Shown: positions 1-10,069, counted from the first letter of the stretch. The stretch is 64,000 nucleotides of DNA from Aquisalimonas sp. (GCA_007126095.1 SLBZ01000031.1:62001-126000), one strand, 5' to 3'. The notes: a model not told the origin generated them from the sequence alone. Program-made: numbers and translations.

Positions 1-2300
1 TCATGCTCGGCCGAGGCACTGATCGCCTTGCCGCTGGACTCCGCTTCGGTCTTCGGGGCATCGCCAGAGGCGTTCCCGACTTCGGTGTCATCGGACTGCT
101 GCACGTTGCCTTCGCCGTCCTGCGGCGTACCTCCGCCGCGACGCCGGCGCCGGCCACCGCGGCGACCACGACGGCTGCGCCCAGAGCGCTGCTGCTCGTC
201 ACCGCTCTGCTCGGTTTGCGGGGCCGGCTGCTGGTCCTTCTTCTGTTCCTGATCGGTAGTGGCGGCAGCGTCCTTGGCCGTGCCCGCATCGCCCGGTTTG
301 GCGGCGCTTTCGGTCTTGGCGGTACTGCCCTTACCGGCGGAGGGCTTCGTCGTGCCCCGCTCGCCGTCACCGGACTGCTGCTGGGACGAACGACCACGGC
401 GGTTGCGATTCCCGCCACGGCCCCCACCGGCCTGACTCTTCTGTTCGCCCGACTTGCGCTGTTGTCCGCCGCCACCGGTCTTGGCCGCTTTGCCCCGTGT
501 GCTCTCAGCTTCATCGGCCTGTTGCGCCTGCTGCCCATCGGTGGACGACGGCTGCGGTTCGCCGCCAAAGACGGAGCCAAGCCAGCGGAAGAAGCCGGAC
601 AGGCCGGAGCCGCTCGCCGGGCCGGTGGGCTGGGAAGGTGCCGTCGGTGTCTTCGGGGCCGTGGGCGTAGACTCCGGTTCCGGGGCGACCGGGGCGGGCG
701 GCGCCGCGGGCGCGATGGCCCGAACCGCCGGTTCTTCGGCGCGGCGCTTCTCGGCAGTGGAGACCTGATACCCGGTGTCTTTGGTCTCGGAGGCGAGGCG
801 GTAGCTGATGTCATCGGCGGACCGATCATCGCCACGGATGCGCTCAACGGAGTAGTGCGGGGTTTCCAGGCTGCGGTTGGGAACCAGGATGACCTGCACG
901 CCGTGGCGCGACTCGATCATGCCAAGCGTGTCCCGCTTCTCGTTGAGCAGGTAGGTGGCCACGTCCACCGGCAACTGCGCCAGAACCTTTGCGGTCTTCT
1001 CCTTCATCGCCTCTTCTTCCACCAACCGCAGCACCGACAGGGACAGCGACTCGACGCCGCGGACCGTGCCCTGGCCGTTGCAGCGCTGGCAGACTTCCTG
1101 ACTGGTCTCGCCCAGGGAGGTGCGCAACCGCTGACGCGACATCTCCAGCAGGCCGAAGCGGGAGATCCGCCCCACCTGCACCCGCGCACGGTCCATCTTC
1201 ACGGCCTCGCGAAGCCGCTGCTCTACGTCGCGCTGGTTGCGGTTGGGGCCCATGTCGATGAAGTCGATGACGATCAGGCCGCCCAGGTCGCGGATACGCA
1301 ACTGCCGGGCGATTTCGTCCGCCGCTTCCAGATTGGTGTTCAGCGCCGTTTCCTCGATGTCGCTGCCCTTGGTAGCGCGCGCCGAGTTGATGTCGATGGA
1401 GATGAGCGCTTCGGTGTGGTCGATGACGATGGCCCCGCCGGACGGCAACTGGACCTGGCGGTCGAACGCCGACTCGATCTGGCTCTCGATCTGATAGCGC
1501 GTAAACAGCGGAACGCTGTCGTCGTAATGCTTCAGCCGGGAGCTGAACTGTGGCATCACCTGCTTCACGAAATCCTGCGCCGTGGCATACACGTCGGCGT
1601 CATCAATGAGAATTTCGCCGGTGTCCGCGCGCAGGTAATCCCGCAGCGCCCGGATGATGACGTTACTTTCCTGATAGATCAGGAACGGGGAAGGGCGCTC
1701 GTCGGCGGCCCCCTTGATCATCTCCCAGAGCTGCAGCAGGTAGTTGAGGTCCCACTGCAGTTCCTCGATGTTCCGGCCAACGCCGGCCGTGCGCACGATG
1801 AGACCCATGCCTTCGGGAGTTTCAAGCTGCCGCAGAGCGTCCCGGATCTCGTCGCGGTCATCACCCTCGATGCGGCGGGAGACGCCGCCGGCCCGCGGGT
1901 TGTTGGGCATGAGGACGAGATAACGTCCGGCGAGGCTGACATAGGTCGTCAGCGCGGCCCCCTTGGTGCCACGCTCTTCTTTATCTACCTGGACAACGAC
2001 TTCCTGGCCTTCCTTGATGACATCCTTGATGCTGGTGCGGCCATTACCGTTGCCACCGTCTCCCTGGTAGTAGCTGCGCGCGATCTCCTTGAAGGGGAGA
2101 AACCCGTGCCGCTCCGACCCGTACTGGACAAAAGCTGCCTCAAGACTGGGTTCAACCCGAGTGATTTTACCCTTGTAGATATTGGACTTCTTCTGCTCCC
2201 TTGCCGGGGTCTCAATATCCAGATCGTAGAGCTTCTGTCCATCGACCATTGCCACCCGCAACTCTTCGGGCTGGGTGGCATTGATGAGCATTCTTTTCAT
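1..2300 (-). CDS. rne: Ribonuclease E, 3' end outside window
   Basis: Endoribonuclease of the RNA degradosome, for mRNA decay and rRNA/tRNA processing at the inner membrane. The frame opens at an ATG at 2300 ([13 protein letters not shown]) and is still open at base 1, so about 766 codons are visible. Residue numbering follows E. coli closely: S1 domain from about residue 36, catalytic Asp303 (in ISIDIN) and Asp346 (in VIDFID), and a zinc-link CQRCNGQG near 403-410. A short amphipathic segment, [13 protein letters not shown], at about 565-580 matches the membrane-targeting helix position of E. coli RNase E. Beyond it lies a low-complexity tail rich in Gln, Gly and Arg blocks, typical of the RNA-binding scaffold. 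The divergent neighbour rluC is the same as in E. coli. The family call is secure; the tail length is unknown. Confidence 0.97.
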   Translation of the reverse strand, partial: MKRMLINATQPEELRVAMVDGQKLYDLDIETPAREQKKSNIYKGKITRVEPSLEAAFVQYGSERHGFLPFKEIARSYYQGDGGNGNGRTSIKDVIKEGQEVVVQVDKEERGTKGAALTTYVSLAGRYLVLMPNNPRAGGVSRRIEGDDRDEIRDALRQLETPEGMGLIVRTAGVGRNIEELQWDLNYLLQLWEMIKGAADERPSPFLIYQESNVIIRALRDYLRADTGEILIDDADVYATAQDFVKQVMPQFSSRLKHYDDSVPLFTRYQIESQIESAFDRQVQLPSGGAIVIDHTEALISIDINSARATKGSDIEETALNTNLEAADEIARQLRIRDLGGLIVIDFIDMGPNRNQRDVEQRLREAVKMDRARVQVGRISRFGLLEMSRQRLRTSLGETSQEVCQRCNGQGTVRGVESLSLSVLRLVEEEAMKEKTAKVLAQLPVDVATYLLNEKRDTLGMIESRHGVQVILVPNRSLETPHYSVERIRGDDRSADDISYRLASETKDTGYQVSTAEKRRAEEPAVRAIAPAAPPAPVAPEPESTPTAPKTPTAPSQPTGPASGSGLSGFFRWLGSVFGGEPQPSSTDGQQAQQADEAESTRGKAAKTGGGGQQRKSGEQKSQAGGGRGGNRNRRGRSSQQQSGDGERGTTKPSAGKGSTAKTESAAKPGDAGTAKDAAATTDQEQKKDQQPAPQTEQSGDEQQRSGRSRRGRRGGRRRRRGGGTPQDGEGNVQQSDDTEVGNASGDAPKTEAESSGKAISASAEH

Positions 2301-2612
2301 ACGTTGCGAATCTCCGGCGCTCAACCATGACTTCCGCCTGGTGCACGCGTCCGGTCACGATGCGACGGTGCGGCGCACCACGAGGGTGCGCGCACGAACG
2401 AGTCGGCTCGGAAAAGAGCAGCGCGGCAAGGCGCAAGACGACCAGGTTCTGCGTCAACAGTCGGAGCGAAGCCATGGGAGCGGTTCTCTGTGGGTCGCCC
2501 CGACCAGCGGGACCACCATGAAACCAGCGATAAAATACATCCGACATGCGGATGATGCGTTGTTTCCAGTTACTTCCACCTTGCAGGGCCGATGATTCTT
2601 CTCCCGCAAGGA
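2301..2612 (-). promoter_or_regulatory. Long 5' leader of rne
   Basis: About 312 nt lie between the predicted rne transcription start (near 2612) and its ATG. I see no convincing gene in it. It can fold a hairpin with arms GCGCACC (2373-2379) and GGTGCGC (2385-2391) and a second with arms CATCCG (2538-2543) and CGGATG (2549-2554). In E. coli a leader of about 360 nt senses RNase E activity and gives autoregulation. An equivalent role here is inference from length, position and structure, not from a shared sequence motif. Confidence 0.5.
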
Positions 2613-2618
2613 GTCGCA

Positions 2619-2647
2619 AATATAGCAGTGTCAACCAGCTGCATCAA
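2619..2647 (-). promoter_or_regulatory. Candidate sigma-70 promoter of rne
   Basis: On the minus strand a -35 box TTGATG (2642-2647) and a -10 box TATATT (2619-2624) are separated by exactly 17 bp, matching the consensus at 4/6 and 5/6 positions. It directs transcription into the long rne leader. The rluC -10-like element on the other strand lies only about 20 bp away, so the two divergent promoters are packed together. Confidence 0.6.
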
Positions 2648-2661
2648 ACGGGGGGTTGAGC

Positions 2662-2670
2662 TGGTAAACT
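2662..2670 (+). promoter_or_regulatory. Candidate extended -10 element of rluC
   Basis: TGG followed by TAAACT (2665-2670) forms an extended -10 without a recognisable -35. A start about 7 nt downstream would leave only about 4 nt before the rluC ATG at 2681, and no Shine-Dalgarno sequence is visible. The weak hexamer makes this tentative. Confidence 0.3.
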
Positions 2671-2680
2671 ACCGCACACC

Positions 2681-3655
2681 ATGACTTCCTCATCCAGTGC
2701 ACAAGGGCGTAACGGCGTCCGCCACGTCGACGTCGACAGCGGGTCCGCCGGGCAGCGGATCGATAACTTCCTCGCGCGTGAGCTGAAAGGTGTTCCCCGT
2801 TCGCGGGTGCACCGCCTGCTGCGCAAGGGCGAGGTGCGTGTAAACGGGGGGCGTGTGCGTTCCGGTGCCCGCCTGGAGGCCGGAGACCGGGTACGCATCC
2901 CGCCGGTATCGGTGGATGCAGGCAGACGCGCCGAAGGCGACCAGCCGCCGAAAGGCATGCAGGAGCGCATCGGCGCGGCAGTGCTGCATGAGGACGATCG
3001 CCTGCTGGTGCTGAACAAGCCCTCGGGCATCGCCGTCCACGGCGGCAGTGGAGTGCCGTGGGGCGTCATCGAGACCCTGCGGGCGATGCGACCCGGCACG
3101 GCCTTCCTGGAGCTGGTGCATCGGCTCGATCGCGAGACCAGCGGATGCCTGCTGGTGGCGAAACGACGCAGCACCCTGCGCACGCTCCATGAGGTGATCC
3201 GGGATGGCGCACTGGAGAAGCGCTATCTTGCGCTGGTCAAAGGACGTCTGCCCAAGCACCCGCTGCCGGTCGAGGCGCGTCTGGATCGCAACGCCAGGCG
3301 CGATGGTGAGCGCACCGTGCAGGTCAGTTCGGCGGGGCAGGCTGCCCGTAGCGTCTTTCGGCGCTCGGAAGTCTTTCACGAGGCGACGTTGGCCGAGGTG
3401 TCCATCGCTACCGGCCGGACGCACCAGATCCGCGTCCACGGCGCATACGCCGGGCATCCGGTGGCAGGTGACGGGCGCTACGGCGATCAGGAGTGGAACA
3501 AGACCCTGCGCAAGTACGGGTTGAAGCGGCTTTTCCTGCACGCCAGCGGCCTTCGGTGGAAAGACCCCGACAGCGGCGCCGAGCACGTTTATCATGCCGA
3601 GCTACCCGACGAGCTGCGCGGGATTCTGGTGCGGCTGGAGGAGTCGCGGCCATGA
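2681..3655 (+). CDS. rluC: 23S rRNA pseudouridine synthase RluC
   Basis: Isomerises uridines of 23S rRNA (955, 2504 and 2580 in E. coli) to pseudouridine. The 324-residue protein has an N-terminal S4 RNA-binding domain (about 24-80, RIDNFLARELKGVPRSRVHR) and the RsuA/RluA catalytic domain, with the active-site Asp150 in HRLDRETSG. Length and the divergent pairing with rne match RluC rather than RluD. The ATG at 2681 gives the natural N-terminus, but no ribosome-binding site precedes it. It is followed on the same strand by an S49 peptidase, with about 58 bp between them. Confidence 0.93.
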   Translation: MTSSSSAQGRNGVRHVDVDSGSAGQRIDNFLARELKGVPRSRVHRLLRKGEVRVNGGRVRSGARLEAGDRVRIPPVSVDAGRRAEGDQPPKGMQERIGAAVLHEDDRLLVLNKPSGIAVHGGSGVPWGVIETLRAMRPGTAFLELVHRLDRETSGCLLVAKRRSTLRTLHEVIRDGALEKRYLALVKGRLPKHPLPVEARLDRNARRDGERTVQVSSAGQAARSVFRRSEVFHEATLAEVSIATGRTHQIRVHGAYAGHPVAGDGRYGDQEWNKTLRKYGLKRLFLHASGLRWKDPDSGAEHVYHAELPDELRGILVRLEESRP

Positions 3656-3713
3656 TGGCGCCGCTCGGGCGTCCACGGGACATACGGTAAACAACTGACG
3701 GGAGTAGGCACTG

Positions 3714-4652
3714 ATGCAGGATGATCGTTGGGAGCGGGAGGCATTGCGAGAGGTCGCCCTGGAGGGAATCCGCGAGCGGCGCCGATCCCGGCGCTGGGGC
3801 ATCCTTTTCAAGGCCTTGTTTCTGGGCTACCTGTTCGTGGTTCTCGCGCTTGTGATGGGGTGGTTCCCCGGTACGTCCGATGCGCCGCCCGGGCCGCATG
3901 CGGCACTGGTGGAGGTGGACGGAGCGATCATGCCCGGAGGGGAGAACGATGCGGAGACCATCGGCGCTGCGCTGCGGCGTGCGTTCTCGGACGAGGACTC
4001 GAGAGGCGTGATCCTCAAGGTCAACAGCCCGGGCGGCAGTCCGGTGCAGGCCAACCGGATCAACCAGGAGATTCGTCGGCTCAAGGAGGAACACCCCGAG
4101 ACGCCCTTTTACGTGGTGGCCGGCGACATGTTCACCTCCGGTGCGTACTACCTTGCCGTGTCTGCGGACGAAATCTACGTGGACCAGGCTTCCCTGGTTG
4201 GCTCCATCGGCGTGCTGATGAACGGCTTTGGTTTCCACGAGGCCATGGAGCGCCTGGGGATCGAACGGCGACTGCACACGGCGGGCGACAACAAGGCCTT
4301 CATGGATCCGTTCTCCGAGGAGGATCCGGACGATGTGGAACGCCTCCAGCGCCTGCTGGATGACATTCACGGTCAGTTCATTGCTGCCGTGCAGGAAGGG
4401 AGAGGCGACCGGCTGGCCGACGATGACCGGATTTTCTCCGGTGATGTGTGGACCGGTACGGAGAGTATCGAGCTGGGACTGGCAGACGAGATCGGCAGCG
4501 TTCAGTACGTAGTCCGTGACGTCATCGGTGTCGAGCGTACCCGGGACTATACGATCCGTCCCAACATCCTGGAGCGGTTCGGCCGGGGTGTGGGTGTGGC
4601 AATCGGCGACACGGTCGCGGAGAAGCTGATCGGGCCTGCACCCTTCGAGTGA
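3714..4652 (+). CDS. sppA: S49 family signal peptide peptidase, SppA-like
   Basis: Membrane-anchored serine protease that degrades cleaved signal peptides. It has 312 residues, about half of E. coli SppA, so it is the single-domain (SppA36) type. Residues about 28-50 form a transmembrane helix after a basic N-terminus. The likely nucleophile is Ser142 in TSGAYYLAVS, with Lys184 in AGDNKAF as general base; the SxxxGxxGVL stretch (VGSIGVLMNGFG) is typical. In other gammaproteobacteria an S49 peptidase also lies between rluC and maf. The exact substrate is not shown by the sequence. Confidence 0.88.
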   Translation: MQDDRWEREALREVALEGIRERRRSRRWGILFKALFLGYLFVVLALVMGWFPGTSDAPPGPHAALVEVDGAIMPGGENDAETIGAALRRAFSDEDSRGVILKVNSPGGSPVQANRINQEIRRLKEEHPETPFYVVAGDMFTSGAYYLAVSADEIYVDQASLVGSIGVLMNGFGFHEAMERLGIERRLHTAGDNKAFMDPFSEEDPDDVERLQRLLDDIHGQFIAAVQEGRGDRLADDDRIFSGDVWTGTESIELGLADEIGSVQYVVRDVIGVERTRDYTIRPNILERFGRGVGVAIGDTVAEKLIGPAPFE

Positions 4653-4671
4653 AAGGCATGATCGATGCTGC

Positions 4672-5256
4672 TCAGGGGAGAGCAACCCCCTCCTCGTGCA
4701 GCATGGTTACAAGCCGGATCAGGGGCAACCCGACCAGCGCGGTCGGGTCTGCCCCTTCCAGGCGCTCGAACAGCGCAATGCCCAGCCCCTCGGAATGGAA
4801 GCTGCCGGCGGCATCGTACGCCGGTTCGCGCGCCAGGTAGCGTTCCACGGAGTCGCGTGTAAGACGCCGGAAACGAACCCGGAACGGCACGACATCGACC
4901 TGGCTGGAGCCGGTCGCCGTATTCAGTACGCAAACACCGGTCAGGAACGTGACGATGCGCCCCGAGGAATCCAGCAACTGCTGAACTGCCGCTTCGTGAT
5001 CGGCCGGTTTTCCGAGGATCCGATCACGCAGAACACAGGCCTGGTCGGAGCCGATGATGAGGCTGTCAGGGTGGCGTTCAGCCACCGCAAGGGCCTTCTC
5101 CTCGGCGAGACGGGTGACGTAACGGTCCGCCGTCTCATTCTCGCCCACGCGCTCATCAATATCCGGTGTGTCGGTGGTGAATTCGGGCAGCAGCCGCTGC
5201 AACAGATCCACGCGATGGCGGGAGCCCGAGGCGAGAACAACCCGTGAGTGCACCAT
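4672..5256 (-). CDS. Maf-type nucleoside triphosphate pyrophosphatase, YceF-like
   Basis: House-cleaning pyrophosphatase that hydrolyses modified NTPs. The YceF branch prefers 7-methyl-GTP. The 194-residue protein starts LASGSRHRVDLLQRL (Maf signature SxSxRR/RxxLL) and has IIGSDQACVL with the catalytic Asp and KPADHEAAVQQL in the middle. It lies divergent from the yceD-rpmF-plsX run, the same place as E. coli yceF, which supports the subfamily call. Start ATG at 5256. The 174 bp to yceD must hold its promoter, but I see no strong one on this strand. Confidence 0.88.
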   Translation of the reverse strand: MVHSRVVLASGSRHRVDLLQRLLPEFTTDTPDIDERVGENETADRYVTRLAEEKALAVAERHPDSLIIGSDQACVLRDRILGKPADHEAAVQQLLDSSGRIVTFLTGVCVLNTATGSSQVDVVPFRVRFRRLTRDSVERYLAREPAYDAAGSFHSEGLGIALFERLEGADPTALVGLPLIRLVTMLHEEGVALP

Positions 5257-5392
5257 GACATCTCCAGAACAGAATCGAGGGACGGACCGCTATCACGGGC
5301 GCTCCGCGGCGACGAACGACCGGACTGACCGTGTACGAATTGGACCGTCGGTGGCGAACGGCGTCAAGTCGTGGCATACCGTGTCGGCTGCT

Positions 5393-5421
5393 TTGACAGG
5401 CCCCGGGCTCGGGGATACCAT
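5393..5421 (+). promoter_or_regulatory. Candidate sigma-70 promoter of yceD-rpmF
   Basis: A perfect -35 box TTGACA (5393-5398) is followed after 17 bp by TACCAT (5416-5421, 4/6 match). The expected start point is near 5428, only a few bases before the yceD ATG at 5431. This is the best promoter at the head of the fatty-acid gene run. Confidence 0.65.
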
Positions 5422-5430
5422 GCGCGCCTT

Positions 5431-5985
5431 ATGACCGGCAATTCGGTGCCCTCCAAGGTGGATCTGGTCCTGTTCTCGAAACAGGGCAGACAGATCCGTG
5501 CGTCCATGCCGGTGGCGGACATGCCGAGGTTGACCGGGTTGCTGGCAGACGCGTCCGGGACTGCGGAACTCGATCTGCAATTCGGGCTGGACAGTGGTCG
5601 GCGCGCCGTCGTCCACGGGAGCATCAGAGCGACGGTGATGGTCACGTGCCAGCGTTGCCTGGAGCCAATGGCTCTGGCGCTTGAGCCACAGATCAACGTG
5701 GCGATGGTTGGGCGTGAAGATGAAGCGGATTCGCTCCCGGAGGAGCTGGATCCGCTGCTGTGCCCGAGTGGCGAGGTGGTGGTGGGTGAGTTCGTGCAGG
5801 ATGAGCTGATCCTCGCGCTCCCCGTTATACCGCGTCACGAGAACGACGTCTCCTGTGTGCCGTTGACGGGAGATTCGCCTGGCGGCGACGGTGTCGCGCC
5901 GGAAGAAGTGAAAGACAATCCGTTCGCTGTGCTGAGTACGCTCAGGGAACGTGGCGGTGATCAAGGTTCAAATCAGGAGTCATAG
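5431..5985 (+). CDS. yceD: YceD family (DUF177) 23S rRNA accumulation protein
   Basis: DUF177 protein. In E. coli and plants the family is needed for normal 23S rRNA accumulation, but its mechanism is not settled. It has 184 residues from the ATG at 5431. Conserved features are TCQRCLEPM in the centre, an acidic middle, [10 protein letters not shown](R)H and the closing NPFAVLSTL. An upstream in-frame GTG at 5371 would overlap the promoter and is rejected. It sits 2 bp before rpmF, as is universal for this pair. The start lies almost at the predicted transcription start, so translation may be leaderless. Confidence 0.9.
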   Translation: MTGNSVPSKVDLVLFSKQGRQIRASMPVADMPRLTGLLADASGTAELDLQFGLDSGRRAVVHGSIRATVMVTCQRCLEPMALALEPQINVAMVGREDEADSLPEELDPLLCPSGEVVVGEFVQDELILALPVIPRHENDVSCVPLTGDSPGGDGVAPEEVKDNPFAVLSTLRERGGDQGSNQES

Positions 5986-5987
5986 AG

Positions 5988-6167
5988 ATGGCAGTGCAAC
6001 AGAATCGTAAGTCCCGTTCGAAGCGGGGCATGCGTCGCTCCCACGACGCGCTGAGCGAGCCGACGCTGTCGGTGGAGCCGACCACGGGCGAGACCCATCG
6101 CCGGCATCACATCAGCCCCGAAGGTTATTATCGCGGTCGTAAGGTGCTGGATACCGATAACGACTAG
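5988..6167 (+). CDS. rpmF: 50S ribosomal protein L32
   Basis: Small basic ribosomal protein of the large subunit, 59 residues: [20 protein letters not shown] at the start and [14 protein letters not shown] near the end. Both are diagnostic of L32. Zinc-binding cysteines found in some L32 proteins are absent, so this is the Cys-less form. It lies 2 bp after yceD and about 96 bp before plsX. GGAG bases a few nucleotides before the yceD stop serve as its ribosome-binding site. Confidence 0.97.
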   Translation: MAVQQNRKSRSKRGMRRSHDALSEPTLSVEPTTGETHRRHHISPEGYYRGRKVLDTDND

Positions 6168-6263
6168 GTTGACGAGCCCACCGCCGACGTCGTCCGTCAC
6201 GCTTTTGGCTCGCGCCAGTGGCCGGCTGGTGGTTGACTCACGGCAACAGGATCTTTCGAGTCG

Positions 6264-7292
6264 ATGGCCAAAGCCGTAACGATCGCACTGGATGCCATGG
6301 GCGGCGACCACGGACCCGGAGTCGTGGTGCCGGCTGCTCTGCAGGCGCTCGAACGCCACGACCGGTTGCGCGTTGCCCTGGTAGGTGATGCCGACACCCT
6401 GCGCGGCGAAATGAGCCGTGCGGGGCATGCCGAGCATCCCCGGGTGTTCGTTGTGCCCGCGAGCCAGACCGTCGGCATGGATGAATCACCGTCTCAGGCG
6501 CTGCGTCTGAAGAAGGACTCATCCATGCGGGTCGCCGTGAACATGGTGAAGGACGGCGATGCCGATGCTGCCGTATCGGCCGGCAATACCGGCGCCCTCA
6601 TGGCCACCGCGCGCTACGTCCTCAAGACCCTCCCCGGAATTGATCGCCCCGCAATCTGCACAACCATGCCGAGCATTGGCGGTTTCTCCCGCATGCTCGA
6701 CCTGGGCGCCAATGTCGACTCCAGTGCCGAGCACCTGTTTCAGTTCGGGGTCATGGGAGCCGTTCTCGCGGAAGCTCTGGATGGTGTGGAGCGGCCGCGC
6801 GTCGGTCTCCTGAATATCGGCGAGGAAGAGATCAAGGGTAACGATCAGGTCAAGCAGGCGGCGCAGATCCTCAACGAGAGCGGGCTCAACTACATCGGTT
6901 ACGTCGAGGGCGACGACATATTCAAGGGGACGGCGGACATCATTGTCTGCGACGGGTTTGTCGGCAATGTCGCCCTCAAGACCAGCGAGGGCGTGGCGCA
7001 TATCATTGCGCACTACATGAGCGAGGAATTCCGCAGGAACCCTCTCACCAAGCTGGCCGGGCTCGTGGCGCTGCCAGTGCTGCGGCGTTTCCGTCAGCGT
7101 ATCGACCCACGCCAGTTCAATGGTGCAAGCTTGCTGGGTCTGCGTGGTATCGTGCTGAAAAGCCACGGTGGCGCAGACACGACGGCGTTTGCTCACGCAG
7201 TGGAGACTGCGATGCTTGAAGTCGACGCGGCAGTGCCTACGTTGATCGACGAGCGCCTGGACCAGCTGCTTTCAGAAAGGCAGGAATCGTGA
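6264..7292 (+). CDS. plsX: Phosphate acyltransferase PlsX
   Basis: Converts acyl-ACP plus phosphate to acyl-phosphate, the donor for PlsY in phosphatidic acid synthesis. It has 342 residues, normal for the family. It opens with [13 protein letters not shown] and contains [24 protein letters not shown] and [12 protein letters not shown], all PlsX signatures. It lies at the head of the fab cluster and ends with a 4-bp overlap (GTGA) with fabH, so the two are translationally coupled. Confidence 0.96.
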   Translation: MAKAVTIALDAMGGDHGPGVVVPAALQALERHDRLRVALVGDADTLRGEMSRAGHAEHPRVFVVPASQTVGMDESPSQALRLKKDSSMRVAVNMVKDGDADAAVSAGNTGALMATARYVLKTLPGIDRPAICTTMPSIGGFSRMLDLGANVDSSAEHLFQFGVMGAVLAEALDGVERPRVGLLNIGEEEIKGNDQVKQAAQILNESGLNYIGYVEGDDIFKGTADIIVCDGFVGNVALKTSEGVAHIIAHYMSEEFRRNPLTKLAGLVALPVLRRFRQRIDPRQFNGASLLGLRGIVLKSHGGADTTAFAHAVETAMLEVDAAVPTLIDERLDQLLSERQES

Positions 7293-8260
7293 CGTACGCG
7301 AGGATAAAGGGGACGGGGAGTTATCTCCCGGAGAAGATCCTGACGAATGCGGAGCTGGAGAAGCTGGTGGACACCAGCGATTCCTGGATTCGCGAACGCA
7401 CCGGTATACGCGAACGTCGCATCGTCGGTGACGACCAGACCTGTCGCGATCTTGCAGTGATCGCGGCGAGCCGCGCCCTGGATGCGGCAGGCCTGCAGGC
7501 TTCCGATATCGACCTGGTGGTGCTGGGCACCTGCACGCCGGACCGCATCTTCCCGAGCACCGCCTGCCTGATCCAGACCGAGATGGGCATCCGTCCGGGG
7601 GCTGTGGCATTCGACGTGTCTGCCGCCTGTTCCGGGTTCGTGTACGCGCTTGACGTGGCGAATCGATTCATCGCGACGGGGGGCGCCAAACGGGCACTGG
7701 TGATTGGCTCGGAGACCATGAGCCGCATCATCGACTGGACGGATCGAGGCACGTGCGTACTCTTTGGCGACGGTGCCGGCGCGGTGGTGCTGGAGGCGGA
7801 TGAAACCCCGGGTATCCTGTCCACCCACCTGCACGCCGACGGCGGTTTCGAAGACCTGCTCAACGTGCCCTGGGGCGTCTCGCAGGGGTATGACGAGCTC
7901 GAGGGCAGTGCCGGCAAGCTCCACATGCGCGGCAACGAAGTCTTCAAGGTTGCAGTGCGAACCCTGGGCCGGATCGTCGACGAGACGCTGGAGGCCAACG
8001 GCCTTCAGAAGCAGGACGTGGACTGGCTCATCCCGCACCAGGCGAATATTCGCATCATCCAGGCCACCGCCAAGAAGCTCGGACTGCCCATGGACCAGGT
8101 GGTGCAGACCGTCGGTGAACACGGGAATACCTCCGCGGCATCGATCCCGCTGGCGCTGGATACAGCCGTGCGCGATGGGCGGATCCAGCGTGGTGAGCTA
8201 TTACTACTCGAAGCGTTTGGGGGCGGTTTCACCTGGGGCTCGGCACTGATCCGGTACTGA
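7289..8260 (+). CDS. fabH: 3-oxoacyl-ACP synthase III FabH
   Basis: Condenses acetyl-CoA with malonyl-ACP to start type II fatty-acid synthesis. It has 323 residues. The catalytic triad is visible: Cys114 in SAACSGF, His250 in PHQANIR and Asn280 in EHGNTSAAS. The start is the GTG at 7289 overlapping the plsX stop. Length, triad and position identify the initiating KAS III rather than a chalcone-synthase relative. Confidence 0.96.
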   Translation: MTYARIKGTGSYLPEKILTNAELEKLVDTSDSWIRERTGIRERRIVGDDQTCRDLAVIAASRALDAAGLQASDIDLVVLGTCTPDRIFPSTACLIQTEMGIRPGAVAFDVSAACSGFVYALDVANRFIATGGAKRALVIGSETMSRIIDWTDRGTCVLFGDGAGAVVLEADETPGILSTHLHADGGFEDLLNVPWGVSQGYDELEGSAGKLHMRGNEVFKVAVRTLGRIVDETLEANGLQKQDVDWLIPHQANIRIIQATAKKLGLPMDQVVQTVGEHGNTSAASIPLALDTAVRDGRIQRGELLLLEAFGGGFTWGSALIRY

Positions 8261-8309
8261 GCCCGTGGCCTCCCGGCACACCATAGCCCGATAAAGGACA
8301 AGAACCGGC

Positions 8310-9245
8310 ATGACCAGCACAACCGCTTTTGTCTTTCCCGGCCAGGGGTCGCAATCCGTCGGCATGCTCGGCGAGCTGGCCGAGCATACCAGCGTTGTCG
8401 CCGACACCTTTGCTGAAGCATCCGACGCCCTGGGCCGCGACTTGTGGGATCTCGTACGCAACGGCCCTGAAGATCAACTCAACAGTACCGACATTACGCA
8501 GCCCGCCATGCTTGCCGCAGGCGTAGCAGTCTGGCGCGCCCTGCAGGAAAAGGGGGCGCCCGCGCCCGCCTATCTGGCCGGCCACAGTCTCGGTGAGTAC
8601 AGCGCACTGGTCTGCGGCGGCGCACTGGCGTTCCCGGAAGCGGTGGCCCTGGTGGCCGAGCGCGGGCGCCTGATGCAGGAGGCCGTACCGCAGGGGCAGG
8701 GCGCTATGGCGGCGATTCTGGGGCTGGATGACGAGCAGGTTCGCCAGGTCTGTGCCGATGCCGCCCAGGGCGACGTGGTGGAAGCCGTGAACTTCAATGC
8801 GCCCGGCCAGGTGGTGATCGCCGGTGGCGCCAGCGCGGTTGAGCGTGCCGTCACCGCCGCCAAGGCGGCCGGCGCGAAGCGCGCAATGCCGTTGCCCGTG
8901 AGCGTGCCGTCGCACTGCGCCCTGATGGAGCCCGCGGCGGAGAAGCTCGCACAGCGCCTGCGGGATGTTGCAGTGCAGGCGCCGGCTATCCCGGTGGTGC
9001 ACAACGTCGACGTCGCGCCCTGCGACGATCCGGACGGCATCCGTGACCGTCTGGTGCGGCAGCTCCACCGGCCGGTACGGTGGGTGGAGACGGTGGAGTT
9101 TCTCGCCGGGCACGGTGTGGGCACGCTCGTGGAGTGCGGACCCGGAAAGGTGCTCGCTGGCCTGACCCGGCGCATCGACAAGTCGCTGGACGCGGTTGCA
9201 GTATTCGATCCGGACAGCCTGAACAAAGCACTCGATCAGGGATAA
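8310..9245 (+). CDS. fabD: Malonyl-CoA:ACP transacylase FabD
   Basis: Transfers malonyl groups from CoA to acyl carrier protein. It has 311 residues and opens with FVFPGQGSQSVGM. The nucleophile is Ser93 in GHSLGEYSAL, and a conserved SVPSHCALM carries the active-site His. It lies 49 bp after fabH with an AAAGGA ribosome-binding site upstream, and 5 bp before fabG. Confidence 0.96.
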   Translation: MTSTTAFVFPGQGSQSVGMLGELAEHTSVVADTFAEASDALGRDLWDLVRNGPEDQLNSTDITQPAMLAAGVAVWRALQEKGAPAPAYLAGHSLGEYSALVCGGALAFPEAVALVAERGRLMQEAVPQGQGAMAAILGLDDEQVRQVCADAAQGDVVEAVNFNAPGQVVIAGGASAVERAVTAAKAAGAKRAMPLPVSVPSHCALMEPAAEKLAQRLRDVAVQAPAIPVVHNVDVAPCDDPDGIRDRLVRQLHRPVRWVETVEFLAGHGVGTLVECGPGKVLAGLTRRIDKSLDAVAVFDPDSLNKALDQG

Positions 9246-9250
9246 CAATC

Positions 9251-9994
9251 ATGACCAATGAAGCACGTACCGCTCTCGTGACGGGCGCAAGCCGCGGCAT
9301 TGGCCGGGCCATTGCCGAGAGCCTCGCCGAGGCGGGGCACACCGTGATTGGTACCGCGACCTCCGACAAGGGTGCGGACGCAATCAGCGCCTACCTCAAG
9401 GAGGTGGGCGCCAATGGCCGGGGCATGGTGCTCAACGTCACCAGCCCCGACAGCGTCAATGACGTGCTCGCCGCGATCACGAAAGAACACGGCACCCCCA
9501 CCATCGTCGTCAACAATGCCGGCATCACCCGGGATAACCTGATGATGCGGATGAAGGATGACGAATGGGATGACATCATCGACACGAACCTGACGTCCGT
9601 CTACCGCGTGTCCAAGGCGTGTCTGCGTGGCATGATGAAGGCGCGCTGGGGGCGCATCATCAATGTTTCGTCCGTGGTTGGATCCATGGGCAACGCCGGC
9701 CAGGCGAACTACGCCGCGGCCAAGGCGGGGGTTCAAGGGTTCACGCGCTCGTTGGCGCGTGAAGTCGGTGCGCGCGGAATCACGGTGAATGCCGTGGCTC
9801 CGGGTTTCATCGACACGGATATGACCCGGGCACTGGGTGACGAGCAGCGGGAGGATTTGACGAAGCAAATCCCGTTGGGCACATTAGGCCGCCCGGATCA
9901 TATCGCCTCAAGTGTTGCTTTTCTGGCCTCGGATGCCGCCGAGTACATCACCGGGCAGACGCTGCACGTGAACGGCGGCATGTACATGGGCTGA
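9251..9994 (+). CDS. fabG: 3-oxoacyl-ACP reductase FabG
   Basis: NADPH-dependent short-chain dehydrogenase that reduces beta-ketoacyl-ACP. It has 247 residues from the ATG at 9251; a longer frame from 9080 lies inside fabD and is rejected. The cofactor motif TGASRGIG is at 11-18 and the catalytic residues are Ser141, Tyr154 and Lys158 (NYAAAKAG). The NNAG motif is also present. It sits 5 bp after fabD, and the fab order is the common gammaproteobacterial one. Confidence 0.96.
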   Translation: MTNEARTALVTGASRGIGRAIAESLAEAGHTVIGTATSDKGADAISAYLKEVGANGRGMVLNVTSPDSVNDVLAAITKEHGTPTIVVNNAGITRDNLMMRMKDDEWDDIIDTNLTSVYRVSKACLRGMMKARWGRIINVSSVVGSMGNAGQANYAAAKAGVQGFTRSLAREVGARGITVNAVAPGFIDTDMTRALGDEQREDLTKQIPLGTLGRPDHIASSVAFLASDAAEYITGQTLHVNGGMYMG

Positions 9995-10069
9995 TAGGCA
10001 AAGGCTGGTCTTTTCGGCGGGCCCAATGGTCTGACGAAAGGCCATACGCTGTGGTAACAATAGGCCGCA

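Noticed and set aside
3..2330. Open frame of 775 codons on the plus strand across rne
   Set aside because: It is the codon-aligned complement of rne, rich in Leu, Arg, Ala and Gly with no domain. The minus strand shows RNase E with all catalytic residues.
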